From: Rhodovastum sp963714255
GTDB taxonomy: Bacteria > Pseudomonadota > Alphaproteobacteria > Acetobacterales > Acetobacteraceae
Direction of reading: 5' to 3'
DNA length: 64,000 nucleotides
Assembly (NCBI GenBank): GCA_963714255.1
Contig: CAVQNU010000034.1
Coordinates: forward strand, 62,001-126,000
In this document: in pieces, positions 37,759 to 46,627 of the stretch
How the letters are laid out: each line of letters opens with the position of its first letter
How positions within the stretch are numbered: position 1 is the first letter of the stretch
Translations under genes and position numbers: made by a program
Notes under the pieces: model-generated
The model's database searches: none
Told to the model about the DNA's origin: nothing
What the model saw: the letters and a program-made list of their open reading frames with translations, nothing else

Positions 37759-39282
37759 ATGAATTTGTCCGACTGGATCGAACGATGGGCGGCATTCGAT
37801 GCCGGCAAGCCGGCGGTCCGCTACGAAGGGGCCGCATTCAGCTATGGCGCCTTGGCCGGCACGATCGCGCGCACCACCGGCGCGCTGGCCGAACTCGGCG
37901 TCCGGCGCGGCGACCGGGTGGGCTGGCTGGGTCTGAACAGCATCCACACCATTGCCCTGCTGTTCGCCTGTGCCCGCCTCGGCGCCATTTTCGTGCCCCT
38001 GAACTGGCGGCTGACACCGTTGGAGCATCAGGCGGTCATCGCCAATTTCGTGCCTTCCCTGCTGATCATCGAGCCGTCCTTCGCCAACGCCCTCGCCGCC
38101 AAGGGCGTGGTTGTGCACGGCCCCAGGCTGGCCTGCACCGGCGGGGAAAGGCCGGCCTGGATCGAGTGGGATGCTCTGGTCAGGGACGCGGCACCGCGCG
38201 CCGGCGGCGAGGGCGGCAGCGATGATCCGGTGCTGATCTGTTACACCTCGGGCACCACCGGAGAACCCAAGGGCGCGATCCATACCCAGGACGGGCTGCT
38301 GTGGAACGCCATCAACAGCACCCATATGCACGACCTGACCAGCCAGGACCGGGTGCTGACCACTTTGCCGATGTTCCATGTCGGCGGGCTCAACATCCAG
38401 ACCCTACCGGCGCTGCATGCGGGCGCCACCGTCACCCTGCACCGCAGGTTCGATCCCGCCGCCACGCTCGATGCGCTGGTGCGCGAGCGCATCACGCTGA
38501 CGGTGCTGGTGCCCACGCAGCTCGACATGATGCTGGCCGAGCCGGACTGGCCCACCGCCGATCTGTCGTCGCTGCGCTGCATCTCGACTGGGTCGACCAT
38601 CATCCCGCCGGCGCTGGTGCACCGCATCCAGGCGCGCGGAATTCCGGTCATTCAGGTGTTCGGCTCGACCGAGACCGGGCCGGTATCGGTGTTCCAGCGG
38701 GTGGCCGACAGCAGCAAAGTGGGCGTGGCCGGCCGCTGCGCCATCCACTGCCAGATGCGCCTGGTCGACGCCGGCGGCAATGACGTGCCGGCAGGCCGGT
38801 CCGGCGAGATCCTGCTCAAGGGCCGCAACATCATGGCCGGCTACTGGCGCGACCAAGCGGCGACAAGCGAGGCGCTGCAGGACGGCTGGTTCCGCACCGG
38901 CGACATCGGCCACCTTACCGACGAGGGGTTTCTGGTTATCGACGACCGCAAGAAAGACGTGATCATATCGGGCGGCGAGAACATCTACCCGGCCGCCCTC
39001 GAGGCCATTTTGAAAGAGTTCCCCGATATCGAGGATGCCGCCGTGGTCGGCCGGCCGGACCCGCATTGGGGCGAGGTCGCGGTGGCCGTGGTGGTGCCGC
39101 GCCCGGGTGCGCGCCTGACCGCCGAGGGCGTGCTTGGCCTGTTTCAAGACCGGGTGGCGCGGTACAAACATCCGCGGGAAGTGGTGTTCGCCGAGAATTT
39201 GCCGCGGACCAGCATCGGCAAGCTGGCGAAGGCGGAGATCCGGCAATTTGTCGGGCAGAGGCTGGTGCAGGAGTTGGTTTAA
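37759..39282 (+). CDS. Class I adenylate-forming acyl-CoA synthetase
   Basis: A 507-residue AMP-binding enzyme: P-loop ICYTSGTTGEPKGAIHT, A5 IQVFGSTETGPV, A7 WFRTGDIGHL, A8 IDDRKKDVIISGGENIYP and A10 lysine in TSIGKLAKAEIR. It activates a carboxylic acid to the CoA thioester. The substrate could be a fatty or aromatic acid; the sequence is closest in feel to fatty-acid/feruloyl-CoA ligase types, but no neighbour decides it. The ATG at 37759 has GGAG upstream; a GTG 15 bases earlier is in frame. A full repeat copy begins right after the stop. Confidence 0.9.
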   Translation: MNLSDWIERWAAFDAGKPAVRYEGAAFSYGALAGTIARTTGALAELGVRRGDRVGWLGLNSIHTIALLFACARLGAIFVPLNWRLTPLEHQAVIANFVPSLLIIEPSFANALAAKGVVVHGPRLACTGGERPAWIEWDALVRDAAPRAGGEGGSDDPVLICYTSGTTGEPKGAIHTQDGLLWNAINSTHMHDLTSQDRVLTTLPMFHVGGLNIQTLPALHAGATVTLHRRFDPAATLDALVRERITLTVLVPTQLDMMLAEPDWPTADLSSLRCISTGSTIIPPALVHRIQARGIPVIQVFGSTETGPVSVFQRVADSSKVGVAGRCAIHCQMRLVDAGGNDVPAGRSGEILLKGRNIMAGYWRDQAATSEALQDGWFRTGDIGHLTDEGFLVIDDRKKDVIISGGENIYPAALEAILKEFPDIEDAAVVGRPDPHWGEVAVAVVVPRPGARLTAEGVLGLFQDRVARYKHPREVVFAENLPRTSIGKLAKAEIRQFVGQRLVQELV

Positions 39283-39408
39283 GGAAGGCCAGGGCTCTGC
39301 CCTGGACCCGCCAAGGGCCGAGAGGCCCTTGGAACCCATTACTTAAGGAACGGGGTCCAGGGGCCTGTCGGCCCTTGGCGGGTCCAGGGCAGAGCCCTGG
39401 CCTTTCTT
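39283..39408. repeat. Dispersed palindromic repeat, copy 5 (full length)
   Basis: The region begins immediately after the acyl-CoA synthetase stop and matches copy 3 almost base for base over ~125 bases, including the CTTAAG centre and both inner CCTTGG/CCAAGG arms. Probable terminator. Confidence 0.8.
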
Positions 39409-39434
39409 AAACCTATGACCCGTGGCAAAACCAG

Positions 39435-39462
39435 TTGCGCACTTGCGCCGGCCTGATAAAAT
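39435..39462 (+). promoter_or_regulatory. Candidate sigma-70 promoter for the glycine-zipper lipoprotein
   Basis: TTGCGC (39435-39440) and TAAAAT (39457-39462) are separated by 16 bases, in one of the few AT-rich stretches of the window. The start codon lies 28 bases beyond the -10 element. Confidence 0.4.
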
Positions 39463-39490
39463 TGGTAGTGTATCGAATACTTAAAGAGTC

Positions 39491-39994
39491 ATGTTGAAGA
39501 TGTTTGCTCAACACGTCGCCGCAGGTCGGGTTGTGCTGTCATTCGCCCTGCTCGGGTTGCTGGCGGGTTGCGCAGCACCCCCGATGGGCCCGACCGTCAC
39601 GGTCATGCCTGGAGCCGGCAAGAGCTTCGAGGCGTTCCAGGCTGACCAGTCGTATTGCCAATACTATGCCTCCCAGCAGGTCCAGGGCCAGGCCGAAGCG
39701 GCGAACCAGCGCGCTGTCGGTGGCGCGGCGCTGACCACCCTTCTGGGCGCCGGGCTGGGTGCGGCGGTCGGCAGTGTGGGCGGCAATGTCGGCGCAGGTG
39801 CGGCCATCGGCGCCGCCACAGGGGCAACCGGTGGCGCCATCTATGGCGCCAACGCCACCGCCTACGAGCAAGCCGGCATCCAGCAACGATACGACAACGC
39901 CTTCGCCCAATGCATGTACGCCAGGGGCAATCAGGTGCCTGGCTTCGCGCCGCGCGTCTTTTATAACGCGCCGCCGGCCTCGCCGTACCCCTAG
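39491..39994 (+). CDS. Glycine-zipper lipoprotein
   Basis: A 167-residue envelope protein. A basic N-terminus and hydrophobic stretch end in a lipobox (LLGLLAGC), so it should be lipid-anchored. Residues ~78-120 form a glycine-zipper region (GGAALTTLLGAGLGAAVGSVGGNVGAGAAIGAATGATGGAIYG broken by small residues), preceded by DQSYCQYYASQQVQGQAEAANQ and followed by QQRYDNAFAQCMYARGNQVPG, a pattern of the Gly-zipper_2TM-like outer-membrane proteins. Such proteins are thought to sit in or under the outer membrane. It is monocistronic. Confidence 0.85.
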   Translation: MLKMFAQHVAAGRVVLSFALLGLLAGCAAPPMGPTVTVMPGAGKSFEAFQADQSYCQYYASQQVQGQAEAANQRAVGGAALTTLLGAGLGAAVGSVGGNVGAGAAIGAATGATGGAIYGANATAYEQAGIQQRYDNAFAQCMYARGNQVPGFAPRVFYNAPPASPYP

Positions 39995-40083
39995 CCTGCC
40001 CGGCTGCCTACGGGATATCCTATCGCGACGATCCCGCACGGGCACGGCTGGGGCACGCTTCCGGGCGACGGGTTTTACGTCCG

Positions 40084-40122
40084 GACCCCACCAAGGGCTC
40101 GAGGCCCTTGGAACCCGTTCTT
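40084..40122. repeat. Dispersed palindromic repeat, fragment 6
   Basis: Only the inner arm (GACCCCACCAAGGGCTCGAGGCCC then TTGGAACCCGTTC) survives, between two small membrane protein genes. Confidence 0.55.
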
Positions 40123-40145
40123 CCGATAACCTCCGGGGGGATGTC

Positions 40146-40370
40146 ATGCTGCGCTTCGTTCTGACTGTCCTCCTCGCCATCCTGACGCTGGCGCTTTTTG
40201 TGCACCTGCTGACCAGGAATGCCCCCTTCCGGGCCGCGGTGCTGGTCCTGGCGGTGGGCGGCGGCCTCTGGCTTTACTGGCTGCAAGGGCATCGCGACCC
40301 GCATCGCGATGTCCTTATCCCGGTGGCGCCGTCACCAGCCGATGGCCGGCGGCCAGCGCCTCTCGATTGA
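40146..40370 (+). CDS. Small hydrophobic protein, two predicted membrane helices
   Basis: A 74-residue frame: MLRFVLTVLLAILTLALFVHLL, then FRAAVLVLAVGGGLWLYWLQG, then a short polar tail. A CGGGGGG stretch lies upstream as a possible ribosome site. The last ~55 bases overlap the end of the convergent korC gene. No family is recognised. It could be a real small membrane protein; the overlap and its shortness keep confidence moderate. Confidence 0.5.
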   Translation: MLRFVLTVLLAILTLALFVHLLTRNAPFRAAVLVLAVGGGLWLYWLQGHRDPHRDVLIPVAPSPADGRRPAPLD

Positions 40371-40857
40371 TGTCGAGGAACTTCCGCGGCGTCTCCTCGC
40401 GGACCACGGCATCCACCGCCGCCAACGGACAAACCGCCGCCGCCGCGATCAGCGCACCGAGCGCCACGATATTGGCGACCCGCTCATTGCCGAGCGAACG
40501 CGCGATCGCCGTGAAGGGCAACCGCCGCACCGCCCATCCCGCGCCGTCGCCACCGTCCACCCGGTCAGAATCCGCCAGCACCAGGCCGCCATCGCGGACC
40601 AGGGGCCACGACGAGGCGGCGGCTACGTCGTCGAGAAGAACCAGAAAATCGAGCTGCGTCACCAGCGGATACGCGACCGGTTCTGCCGCCTCGCCCACCA
40701 CGATGTCGGACCGGCTGAGCCCGCCGCGCGAGGTCGGCTCGTAGCTCTGCGACAGCGCAATCGTCCGCCCGGCGCGCAACAGCGACGCCGCCAGTATCTT
40801 CGCCGACAACTGCAGTCCCTGCCCGCCGCTGCCGGCGAAACGGATCTCCGTGCTCAT
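40315..40857 (-). CDS. korC: 2-oxoacid:ferredoxin oxidoreductase, gamma subunit
   Basis: A 180-residue subunit with the family opening STEIRFAGSGGQGLQLSAKILA, QSYEPTSRGGLSRSDIVVG and YPLVTQLDFLVLLDD. In these enzymes the gamma part completes the CoA-binding region. It overlaps korB by four bases and is the last gene of the cluster. AAGGAG is well placed before the ATG. The 2-oxoglutarate preference suggested by the name cannot be proved from sequence alone. Confidence 0.88.
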   Translation of the reverse strand: MSTEIRFAGSGGQGLQLSAKILAASLLRAGRTIALSQSYEPTSRGGLSRSDIVVGEAAEPVAYPLVTQLDFLVLLDDVAAASSWPLVRDGGLVLADSDRVDGGDGAGWAVRRLPFTAIARSLGNERVANIVALGALIAAAAVCPLAAVDAVVREETPRKFLDINREALAAGHRLVTAPPG

Positions 40858-41717
40858 CGTGCGCTCCTTTCGGCCACGGCGGCGCGATAGGCGGCGCCGT
40901 ATTCCGGCCGGTCGTTGCGCGCCAGCACGCCGGTGCGCAACGTATTGGCACGGAACGGCACGTCCACCGTGTTGCTGGACGGGCCCGGACCGTAACTGTC
41001 CGGCCGGATACCGCCCTTCTGGCGCAGAATGATCTCCGGCGCCGAACCCAGATCGTTCTTGCGGCCGAATATCTCGGTGCAGTCGGAAATCGCCTCGATG
41101 AAGGCAAACCCGGGATACGCCAGACCCTCGGCGATCAACGTTTTCAGCGCCGGCAGTTGCAGCGTCATGCCGCGCCCGACGAAACCCGCCCCCGCGGCGG
41201 CGGCCAGCGCACAGGCGTCGAACACCGGCTCGGCATTGCCATAGGGCGTCGTGCTGGTCAGCCGCCCTTCGCCCGTGGTGGGCGACACCTGCCCGCCGGT
41301 CATGCCGTAAATCTCGTTGTTGAGCATCAGGCAGGTCATGTTCAGGTTGCGCCGGCAGGCATGGATCAAATGGTTGCCGCCGATCGCCAGGCAGTCGCCG
41401 TCGCCGGTGATCACCACCACTTCCAGGTCGGGCCGCGCCAGCGCGAGGCCGGTGGCGAAGGCCAGCGGGCGGCCATGGGTGGTGTGGTAGGTGTTGGCAT
41501 CGATATAGGCGCCGACACGGCCGGAACAGCCGATGCCGCACACCACGGCGAGCTTGTCTTTGGCAATGCCGCGCTCGTGCACTGCCCAGAGCAGCGCATG
41601 CAGGGCGATGCCGTGCCCGCAGCCCGGACACATGAAATGCGGCAGCAGATCCGCGCGCAGATAGGCGCGGATGTCGAAGGCGTCGGTCACCGGCGTGGCC
41701 GGGCTAATGGCGTCCAT
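40854..41717 (-). CDS. korB: 2-oxoacid:ferredoxin oxidoreductase, beta (TPP-binding) subunit
   Basis: A 287-residue thiamine diphosphate-binding subunit: FMCPGCGHGIALHAL, VVCGIGCSGR, the TPP/Mg motif TGDGDCLAIGGNH ... MLNNEIYGMTGGQ. CPGCGHG is typical of the 2-oxoglutarate-type (KorB/PorB) beta subunits, whose cysteines help bind a cluster. It decarboxylates a 2-oxoacid with CoA and ferredoxin. The start overlaps korA by 14 bases, so the two are co-translated. Confidence 0.92.
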   Translation of the reverse strand: MDAISPATPVTDAFDIRAYLRADLLPHFMCPGCGHGIALHALLWAVHERGIAKDKLAVVCGIGCSGRVGAYIDANTYHTTHGRPLAFATGLALARPDLEVVVITGDGDCLAIGGNHLIHACRRNLNMTCLMLNNEIYGMTGGQVSPTTGEGRLTSTTPYGNAEPVFDACALAAAAGAGFVGRGMTLQLPALKTLIAEGLAYPGFAFIEAISDCTEIFGRKNDLGSAPEIILRQKGGIRPDSYGPGPSSNTVDVPFRANTLRTGVLARNDRPEYGAAYRAAVAERSAR

Positions 41718-42855
41718 GGCGTGCGTGCTCCTGAATGGTGGTCAGGATGTCGGCGGGGCCGATCGGCTCGCCGGTGACGCGGGTCAGGCGGGCGACCTTG
41801 CCGGGCTGCGCGCAGAGCCGCTCGATTTCCAGGCTGAGCTGCCCGGCGTTCATCTCCACGACCAGAACGGTCGAGGCCCGCGCGGCGTGCGCGCGGAATT
41901 GCGCTTCCGGGAACGGCCACAGCGTGACCGGCCGGAACAGACCCGCGCGCACGCCCGCCGCGCGCGCCTGGCGCACCGCGCTGCCGGCGGCACGGGCGGC
42001 GATGCCGATCGCCACCACCAGCACCTCGGCATCGTCGGTGTGCAGCGTCTCGAAGCAGTCGATGATGTCGCGATGGTGGTCGAACTTGCCCAGCAGACGC
42101 TGCATGATGCGCGCGACATCGGCGGGGTTCTGGGTCGGGAACCCGTGCTCGCCATGGGTCAGGCCGGTGGTGTGGGTGCGGTACCCGGCGCCCGGAAGCG
42201 CCATGGCGGGAATGCCGTCGCCGGGATCGGCGTAGGGGCGAAACGCCTCGCGCGGGCCGGTGGCCCATTTGCGCTCGGCGCGTGCGATGCCGGCGGGATC
42301 GGGAAGGTCGACGGTTTCGACCAGATGGCCGATGGTTTCGTCGTACAGCAGGATCACCGGCGTGCGCAGAGTTTCCGCCAGATTGAACGCGCGGATCGTC
42401 TGCTCATACACCTCGCGCACCGAGGACGGCGCGATCACCAGGATCGGGTGATCGCCATGCGTGCCCCAGCGCGCCTGCATGATGTCGCCCTGCGCCGGGC
42501 GCGTCGGCAGGCCGGTGCTCGGGCCGCCGCGCATGACATCGACGATCACGCAGGGAATTTCGGTCATCGCCGCGTAGCCCAGGTTCTCCTGCTTGAGCGA
42601 AAACCCCGGCCCGCTGGTGGCGGTCATTGCCTTCACCCCGCCCATGGAGGCGCCGATCACCGCCCCCATGGAGGCGATTTCGTCTTCCATCTGGATGAAC
42701 ACGCCGCCGACGGCGGGCAGTTCCAGCGCCATGCGCTCGGCAATTTCGGAGGACGGCGTGATCGGATAGCCGCCGTAGAAGCGGCAGCCCGCGGCGATGG
42801 CGGCGAGCGCGCAGGCGTGGTTGCCCTGCAGGTTTTGTCGGCCGTTCATGATCAT
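41704..42855 (-). CDS. korA: 2-oxoacid:ferredoxin oxidoreductase, alpha subunit
   Basis: A 383-residue alpha subunit: NLQGNHACALAAIAAGCRFYGGYPITPSSEI (pyrimidine-binding region), MEDEIASMGAVIGASMGGVKAMTATSGPGFSL, RGGPSTGLPTRPAQGD and the C-terminal transketolase-like domain ending in EPIGPADILTTIQEHA. The GLPTRPAQGD substrate loop is that of 2-oxoglutarate/2-oxoacid rather than pyruvate enzymes. The start ATG lies one base after the stop of the preceding iorB-ferredoxin gene. Together with korB and korC it would supply reduced ferredoxin, useful to hydroxybenzoyl-CoA reductase. Confidence 0.92.
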   Translation of the reverse strand: MIMNGRQNLQGNHACALAAIAAGCRFYGGYPITPSSEIAERMALELPAVGGVFIQMEDEIASMGAVIGASMGGVKAMTATSGPGFSLKQENLGYAAMTEIPCVIVDVMRGGPSTGLPTRPAQGDIMQARWGTHGDHPILVIAPSSVREVYEQTIRAFNLAETLRTPVILLYDETIGHLVETVDLPDPAGIARAERKWATGPREAFRPYADPGDGIPAMALPGAGYRTHTTGLTHGEHGFPTQNPADVARIMQRLLGKFDHHRDIIDCFETLHTDDAEVLVVAIGIAARAAGSAVRQARAAGVRAGLFRPVTLWPFPEAQFRAHAARASTVLVVEMNAGQLSLEIERLCAQPGKVARLTRVTGEPIGPADILTTIQEHARHGRH

Positions 42856-42856
42856 G

Positions 42857-43753
42857 TCAGGAAACCGTTTGCGGCGCGTCGTGCATGACGCGGATGGCGA
42901 AGTCGGGGCAGAGCCACTCGCACACCCGGCATCCCGTGCAGGCCGATGGGGACGCAAGTTCGGCGATGCCGCCCCCGTCCAGGCGCAGGCAGCGTTCCGG
43001 GCACATCTTGACGCAGATGTCGCAGCCTTTGCACCAGGCGCGGGTGATGTCCAGCCGGTGCCCCGGCCGCGCCGCCACCGGCACGGAGGGCGGCCGCGGC
43101 GCCTCGGCTTCCGGGCGGGCGCCGCTCTCCACCCAGTCGCGTCCGGCCTGGAAGGCTTGCAGGTTCGCGCCCACCGTGCGCGGCGGCACCAGTTGCGACA
43201 GCACCTCGGTCCAGCCCTCGGCCGCGAACGGCAGCGCGGTGGACAGCGCGCCCAGCAGCACGGTGTTGGCGATGCGCGCGTTGCCCAGGCCTTCGGCCAT
43301 GCGGGTGGCATCGAGCGCATAGCCGGTGCCGACCATGTTGATGACCGCGGCCGGGCCCTGCGGCATATAGGCCGAGCGCGCGCCCGGGCGGCGGTCGCGG
43401 AAAGCGATGGGCGGCACGATCTGCTGGGTGTCGGCGATAAACGTGCCGCAGTCGCGCTTCAGCGTGTTCAGCCAGCGCAGGCCCTCGGCCCATTCCAGCG
43501 CTACCAGAATGTCGGCCTCGCCGTGCGGGATGGTGGGCGACCAGACCCGCGGGCCGAAGCGGACATGGCTGAACACGCTGCCGCCGCGCTTGGCCATGCC
43601 GTGCACTTCGCTCTGCTTCACGTCCAGCCCGTGGCGCTGGCAAAGTGCCGCCAGAACCTTGGAAACCATGATTACGCCCTGGCCGCCAACGCCGACGATC
43701 AGAACGTTGGTGGTCGGCAGGTTGGTGATCGGGCGCATCCCTGTGTCGGCCAT
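42857..43753 (-). CDS. iorB: Indolepyruvate:ferredoxin oxidoreductase beta subunit fused to a 2x[4Fe-4S] ferredoxin domain
   Basis: A 298-residue fusion. Residues ~1-200 are an IorB/gamma-type subunit (NVLIVGVGGQGVIMVSKVLAAL, KQSEVHGMAKRGGSVFSHVRFG). After a Pro/Ala linker, residues ~235-298 carry two ferredoxin motifs: CKGCDICVKMCPERC and CTGCRVCEWLCP. The latter part is what Kor-type enzymes usually have as a separate delta subunit (KorD), and the gene lies directly before korA, so the fusion may serve both complexes. The start ATG follows GGGGGG six bases after the iorA stop. Confidence 0.88.
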   Translation of the reverse strand: MADTGMRPITNLPTTNVLIVGVGGQGVIMVSKVLAALCQRHGLDVKQSEVHGMAKRGGSVFSHVRFGPRVWSPTIPHGEADILVALEWAEGLRWLNTLKRDCGTFIADTQQIVPPIAFRDRRPGARSAYMPQGPAAVINMVGTGYALDATRMAEGLGNARIANTVLLGALSTALPFAAEGWTEVLSQLVPPRTVGANLQAFQAGRDWVESGARPEAEAPRPPSVPVAARPGHRLDITRAWCKGCDICVKMCPERCLRLDGGGIAELASPSACTGCRVCEWLCPDFAIRVMHDAPQTVS

Positions 43754-43758
43754 CCCCC

Positions 43759-45652
43759 CTACTCCGCCGCCGCCGGCCGGATGCAGTCCGACGGGCAATT
43801 CTGTGCGCACAGCGAGCAGCCGATGCACAGCTCGGCGTTGATCCGCACTTTGTGCCGGCCTTCGACGGTTTCCTCGTCCCAGGCCAGCGCCGGGCAGCCG
43901 AGATTCATGCACGACTGGCAGGCGGTGCAATTCGCGGCGGCGACCGCGAAGGCCGGCCCCTTGATGCGCACCGGATCGAGCACGCAGGGCCGGTCGGAAA
44001 TCACCACCGACACACCTTTATAGGCGATCGCCTCGCGGCAGGTCTGGTGCATGGTGGCCACGTCGTAGGAGTCGACGCTGCGCACCCATTTCACCCCGCA
44101 GGCGCGCACCATCTGTTCGAAATCGACGCGATCCGCCTCCTCGCCGCGCAGCGTGCGGCCGGTGCCGGGATGGTCCTGGCCGCCGGTCATCGCCGTGATG
44201 TGGTTGTCAAGAATGACCACCGTGATGTTGGCTTTGTTGTAGACGGCATCGATCAGGGGCTGGATGCCGGCGTGCAGGAAGGTCGAAATCGCCGATGGTG
44301 GCGATGATCGGCCGCGTCTCGGTGCCGGCCTTGGCGATGCCGACCGCATTGCCGATGCTGGAGCCCATTGAAACGCAGGTGTCGATGGAGCGCAGCGGCT
44401 CGATCGCCGCCAGCGTGTAGCAGCCGATATCGCCGGTGACGCGGGCGTTCTGCGCCCGGATGGCCATGTAGCTCATGACATGCGGGCAGCCGGGGCAGAG
44501 TACCGGCGGGCGCGCCAGCGGCGCCTGCACCGGCCAGGGCTCGGCCTGCGGCCGCGCCTCCAGCACGCCGGCCCGTTCGAAGCCGGCGCGCACGACTTCC
44601 GGCGAGAACTCGCCCACGCGGGGGAAATACGCCTTGCCCTCGGCAGCGAGGCCGGCGGCGCGGATATCCGTCTCGATCACCGGCTCCAGTTCCTCGACGA
44701 CGAGCACGCGATCGACCGTCGCGCAGAAAGCGCGGATCAGCTCCATCGGCAGCGGATAGGACAGCGCAAGCTTGAGGATGCTGGCGCCGGGCAGCACTTC
44801 CTTCACATAGGCATAGGGCGTGCTGGCGGTGATCACGCCGATCGAAGGGTCGCCCTTTTCCCAGCGGTTCAACGCATGGTCGGTGAAATACGCGGCCACC
44901 GCCTGTTCGCGCTCGATCAGCTTCGGATGGCGCACCCGCGCATGCGCCGGGAAAATGACGTTCTTGCTGGTGTTCTCGATGAAGGCGCCCGGCGCGGCCT
45001 CGCTGCGCGGACCGAGGCGGACGATGCTGCGCGTGTGCGACAACCGCGTGGTGCTGCGCACCAGCACCGGCGTGTCGAAACGCTCGCTCAGCGCGAAGGC
45101 CTGGCGCGTCATGTCCAGCGCTTCCTGTGCGTCGGACGGCTCCAGGCAGGGCATCATGGCGAGCCGGCAGAACAGGCGCGTGTCCTGTTCGTTCTGCGAA
45201 CTGTGGATGCCGGGGTCGTCGCAGACCACCATCACCAGCCCGCCGTTCACGCCGATATAGGTGAACGACATCAGCGCATCGGCGGCCACGTTCAGGCCGA
45301 CATGCTTCATCGCGGTCAGCGCGCGCACGCCGGCGAACGAGGCGCCGATGGCCACGTCCATCGCCACTTTCTCATTGGTGGACCATTGCGCGTGCAGGTC
45401 CCCGGCGGGGAAGGTCGCCAGGCTTTCCAGGATCTCGGTGCTGGGCGTGCCGGGATAGGCGGCGGCCACGCGCACCCCCCCCTCCCAGGCGCCGCGGGCG
45501 ATCGCCTCGTTGCCGGTGAGCGGGCGTGTCTCGGCGTCAGATTGAACCGCGGCATCGACCGGCGCGGTGAGGCGGTCCTTGGAACTGGTGATGACGGTCA
45601 ATGCCTTGGCTTTCCGTGCACGGGTCGGGATCTGTAAACAAGTCGTGTCCAT
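43759..45652 (-). CDS. iorA: Indolepyruvate:ferredoxin oxidoreductase alpha subunit, reading frame broken by one extra base near 44286
   Basis: About 630 residues if one base is removed. It carries both the pyrimidine and TPP domains: GNEAIARGAWEGGVRVAAAYPGTPSTE, TNEKVAMDVAIGASFAGVRALTAMKHVG, CPGCPHVMSYMAI, and the TPP motif IGDSTFLHAGIQPLIDAVYN-ANITVVILDNHITAMTGGQ, then two C-terminal [4Fe-4S] motifs (CTACQSCMNLGCPAL, CIGCSLCAQNCPSDC). The break lies inside IGD-STFLHAG, where TT has become TTT on the coding strand. It oxidises aryl-2-oxoacids such as indole- or phenylpyruvate to aryl-acetyl-CoA, which would tie in with phenylacetate metabolism. Confidence 0.88.
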
Positions 45653-46289
45653 ATCAGCAGGCGGTCAGCCAGGCGACAAGGGAGGCCCAGCGGCGCTGAC
45701 CGCCGAATCCAGCTGACCTGCCGCCCGACGCTGCGCATAGGACCACCGGACGACGCCCCGGGCATTCGGCCCGCGTGGGCGCATGTCGATGATGTCCCTG
45801 GGCTTTCCGGCCGGCGCTTCGATATCTCCCGGGGCGGCCCGGCGTCGCGTCACGCCGGCACCGCCTCCCCGCGCATCGGCGGATCTGATCGCGCAGGCCT
45901 GCCGTGCGGCGCGGTCATGCGCACCGGCGTGTTGTTCGGCCGCCTGGACGGCAATGCGTTCGCGGCACCACCGCACCCGCCCGGCACTGAAGCCCCGCCG
46001 GCACTGAATCGATGACGGCGAGCGCCAAGGCGGCGTGCCGCCTGCATCCTGCATGACGGTTCGGTGCTGTCCTTTGTCCGGCAAATGCGTCGCCCGCCTG
46101 CGCGTCCCGCCGGCAGTTCGGAGTTGCGCAAGGCTCACAACTCACCTAATGCAACAAGGTAGTTACTGCCAGCTACGGCGCTCCCTCCCTGGGGTCCGGT
46201 GCCGCATGACGTGATCTCCATGAGGCGCTTCCCCTTCGATATCCGCCGCGACGGCTCCTGCCGCGGCCCACCCGAGCAGAAGGCCCATC
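45653..46289. other. Intergenic region iorA to membrane-protein unit, no convincing gene
   Basis: 637 bases between divergent genes. A minus-strand frame (45665-46138) exists but is Arg/Gly/Ala-rich, lacks a ribosome site and resembles no family. The stretch from 46136 to 46175 is less GC-rich and probably holds the promoter of the downstream unit. Confidence 0.5.
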
Positions 46290-46616
46290 ATGCGAAAACT
46301 CGGAACTATCATCCTCGCGGCTGCCCTGTTGGCCCAGGTCAATACGGCGCGCGCGCAATCCGCAACCGTTGCCCCTGCCCCCGCACCGGTGGTGGCGCAG
46401 ACCGATTACCGGCCGCTTGTCATCGGTCTGGGCGCGATCGCCGGCGTCGTGGTGTTTAACGTCGCAGCCCTCGGCTTCGAGGCCCTCCCGGGCGGACTGG
46501 CTTACGAAGCCGGCGCAAGCGTGCCCGCCGAAATGTCCGTCGCGATCAGCCGTGTCTATGCGACCACGGCTGCCGTCGTCGGCGGCTTGATCGCTTATTA
46601 TACCATCGCCCGGTGA
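46290..46616 (+). CDS. Small exported Gly/Ala-rich membrane protein, unit A copy 1
   Basis: A 108-residue protein of no family I recognise. A signal peptide (MRKLGTIILAAALLAQVNTARA) is followed by a Pro/Ala stretch, then YRPLVIGLGAIAGVVVFN, AALGFEALPGGLAYEAG, a short acidic turn (VPAEMSVAISR) and a second helix VYATTAAVVGGLIAYY. About two membrane helices rich in small residues suggest tight helix packing. AGAAGG precedes the start. It overlaps the next gene and has a close relative at 47355-47687. Confidence 0.75.
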   Translation: MRKLGTIILAAALLAQVNTARAQSATVAPAPAPVVAQTDYRPLVIGLGAIAGVVVFNVAALGFEALPGGLAYEAGASVPAEMSVAISRVYATTAAVVGGLIAYYTIAR

Positions 46617-46627
46617 CAGAGGTCGAA

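Noticed and set aside
37583..37837. 84-codon minus-strand frame with a His-rich patch before the acyl-CoA synthetase
   Set aside because: It overlaps the real synthetase start and has no ribosome site or family. Chance frame.
45665..46138. 157-codon minus-strand frame between iorA and the A-B array
   Set aside because: No ribosome site, no recognisable family and a composition like the antisense shadows. Listed as intergenic.
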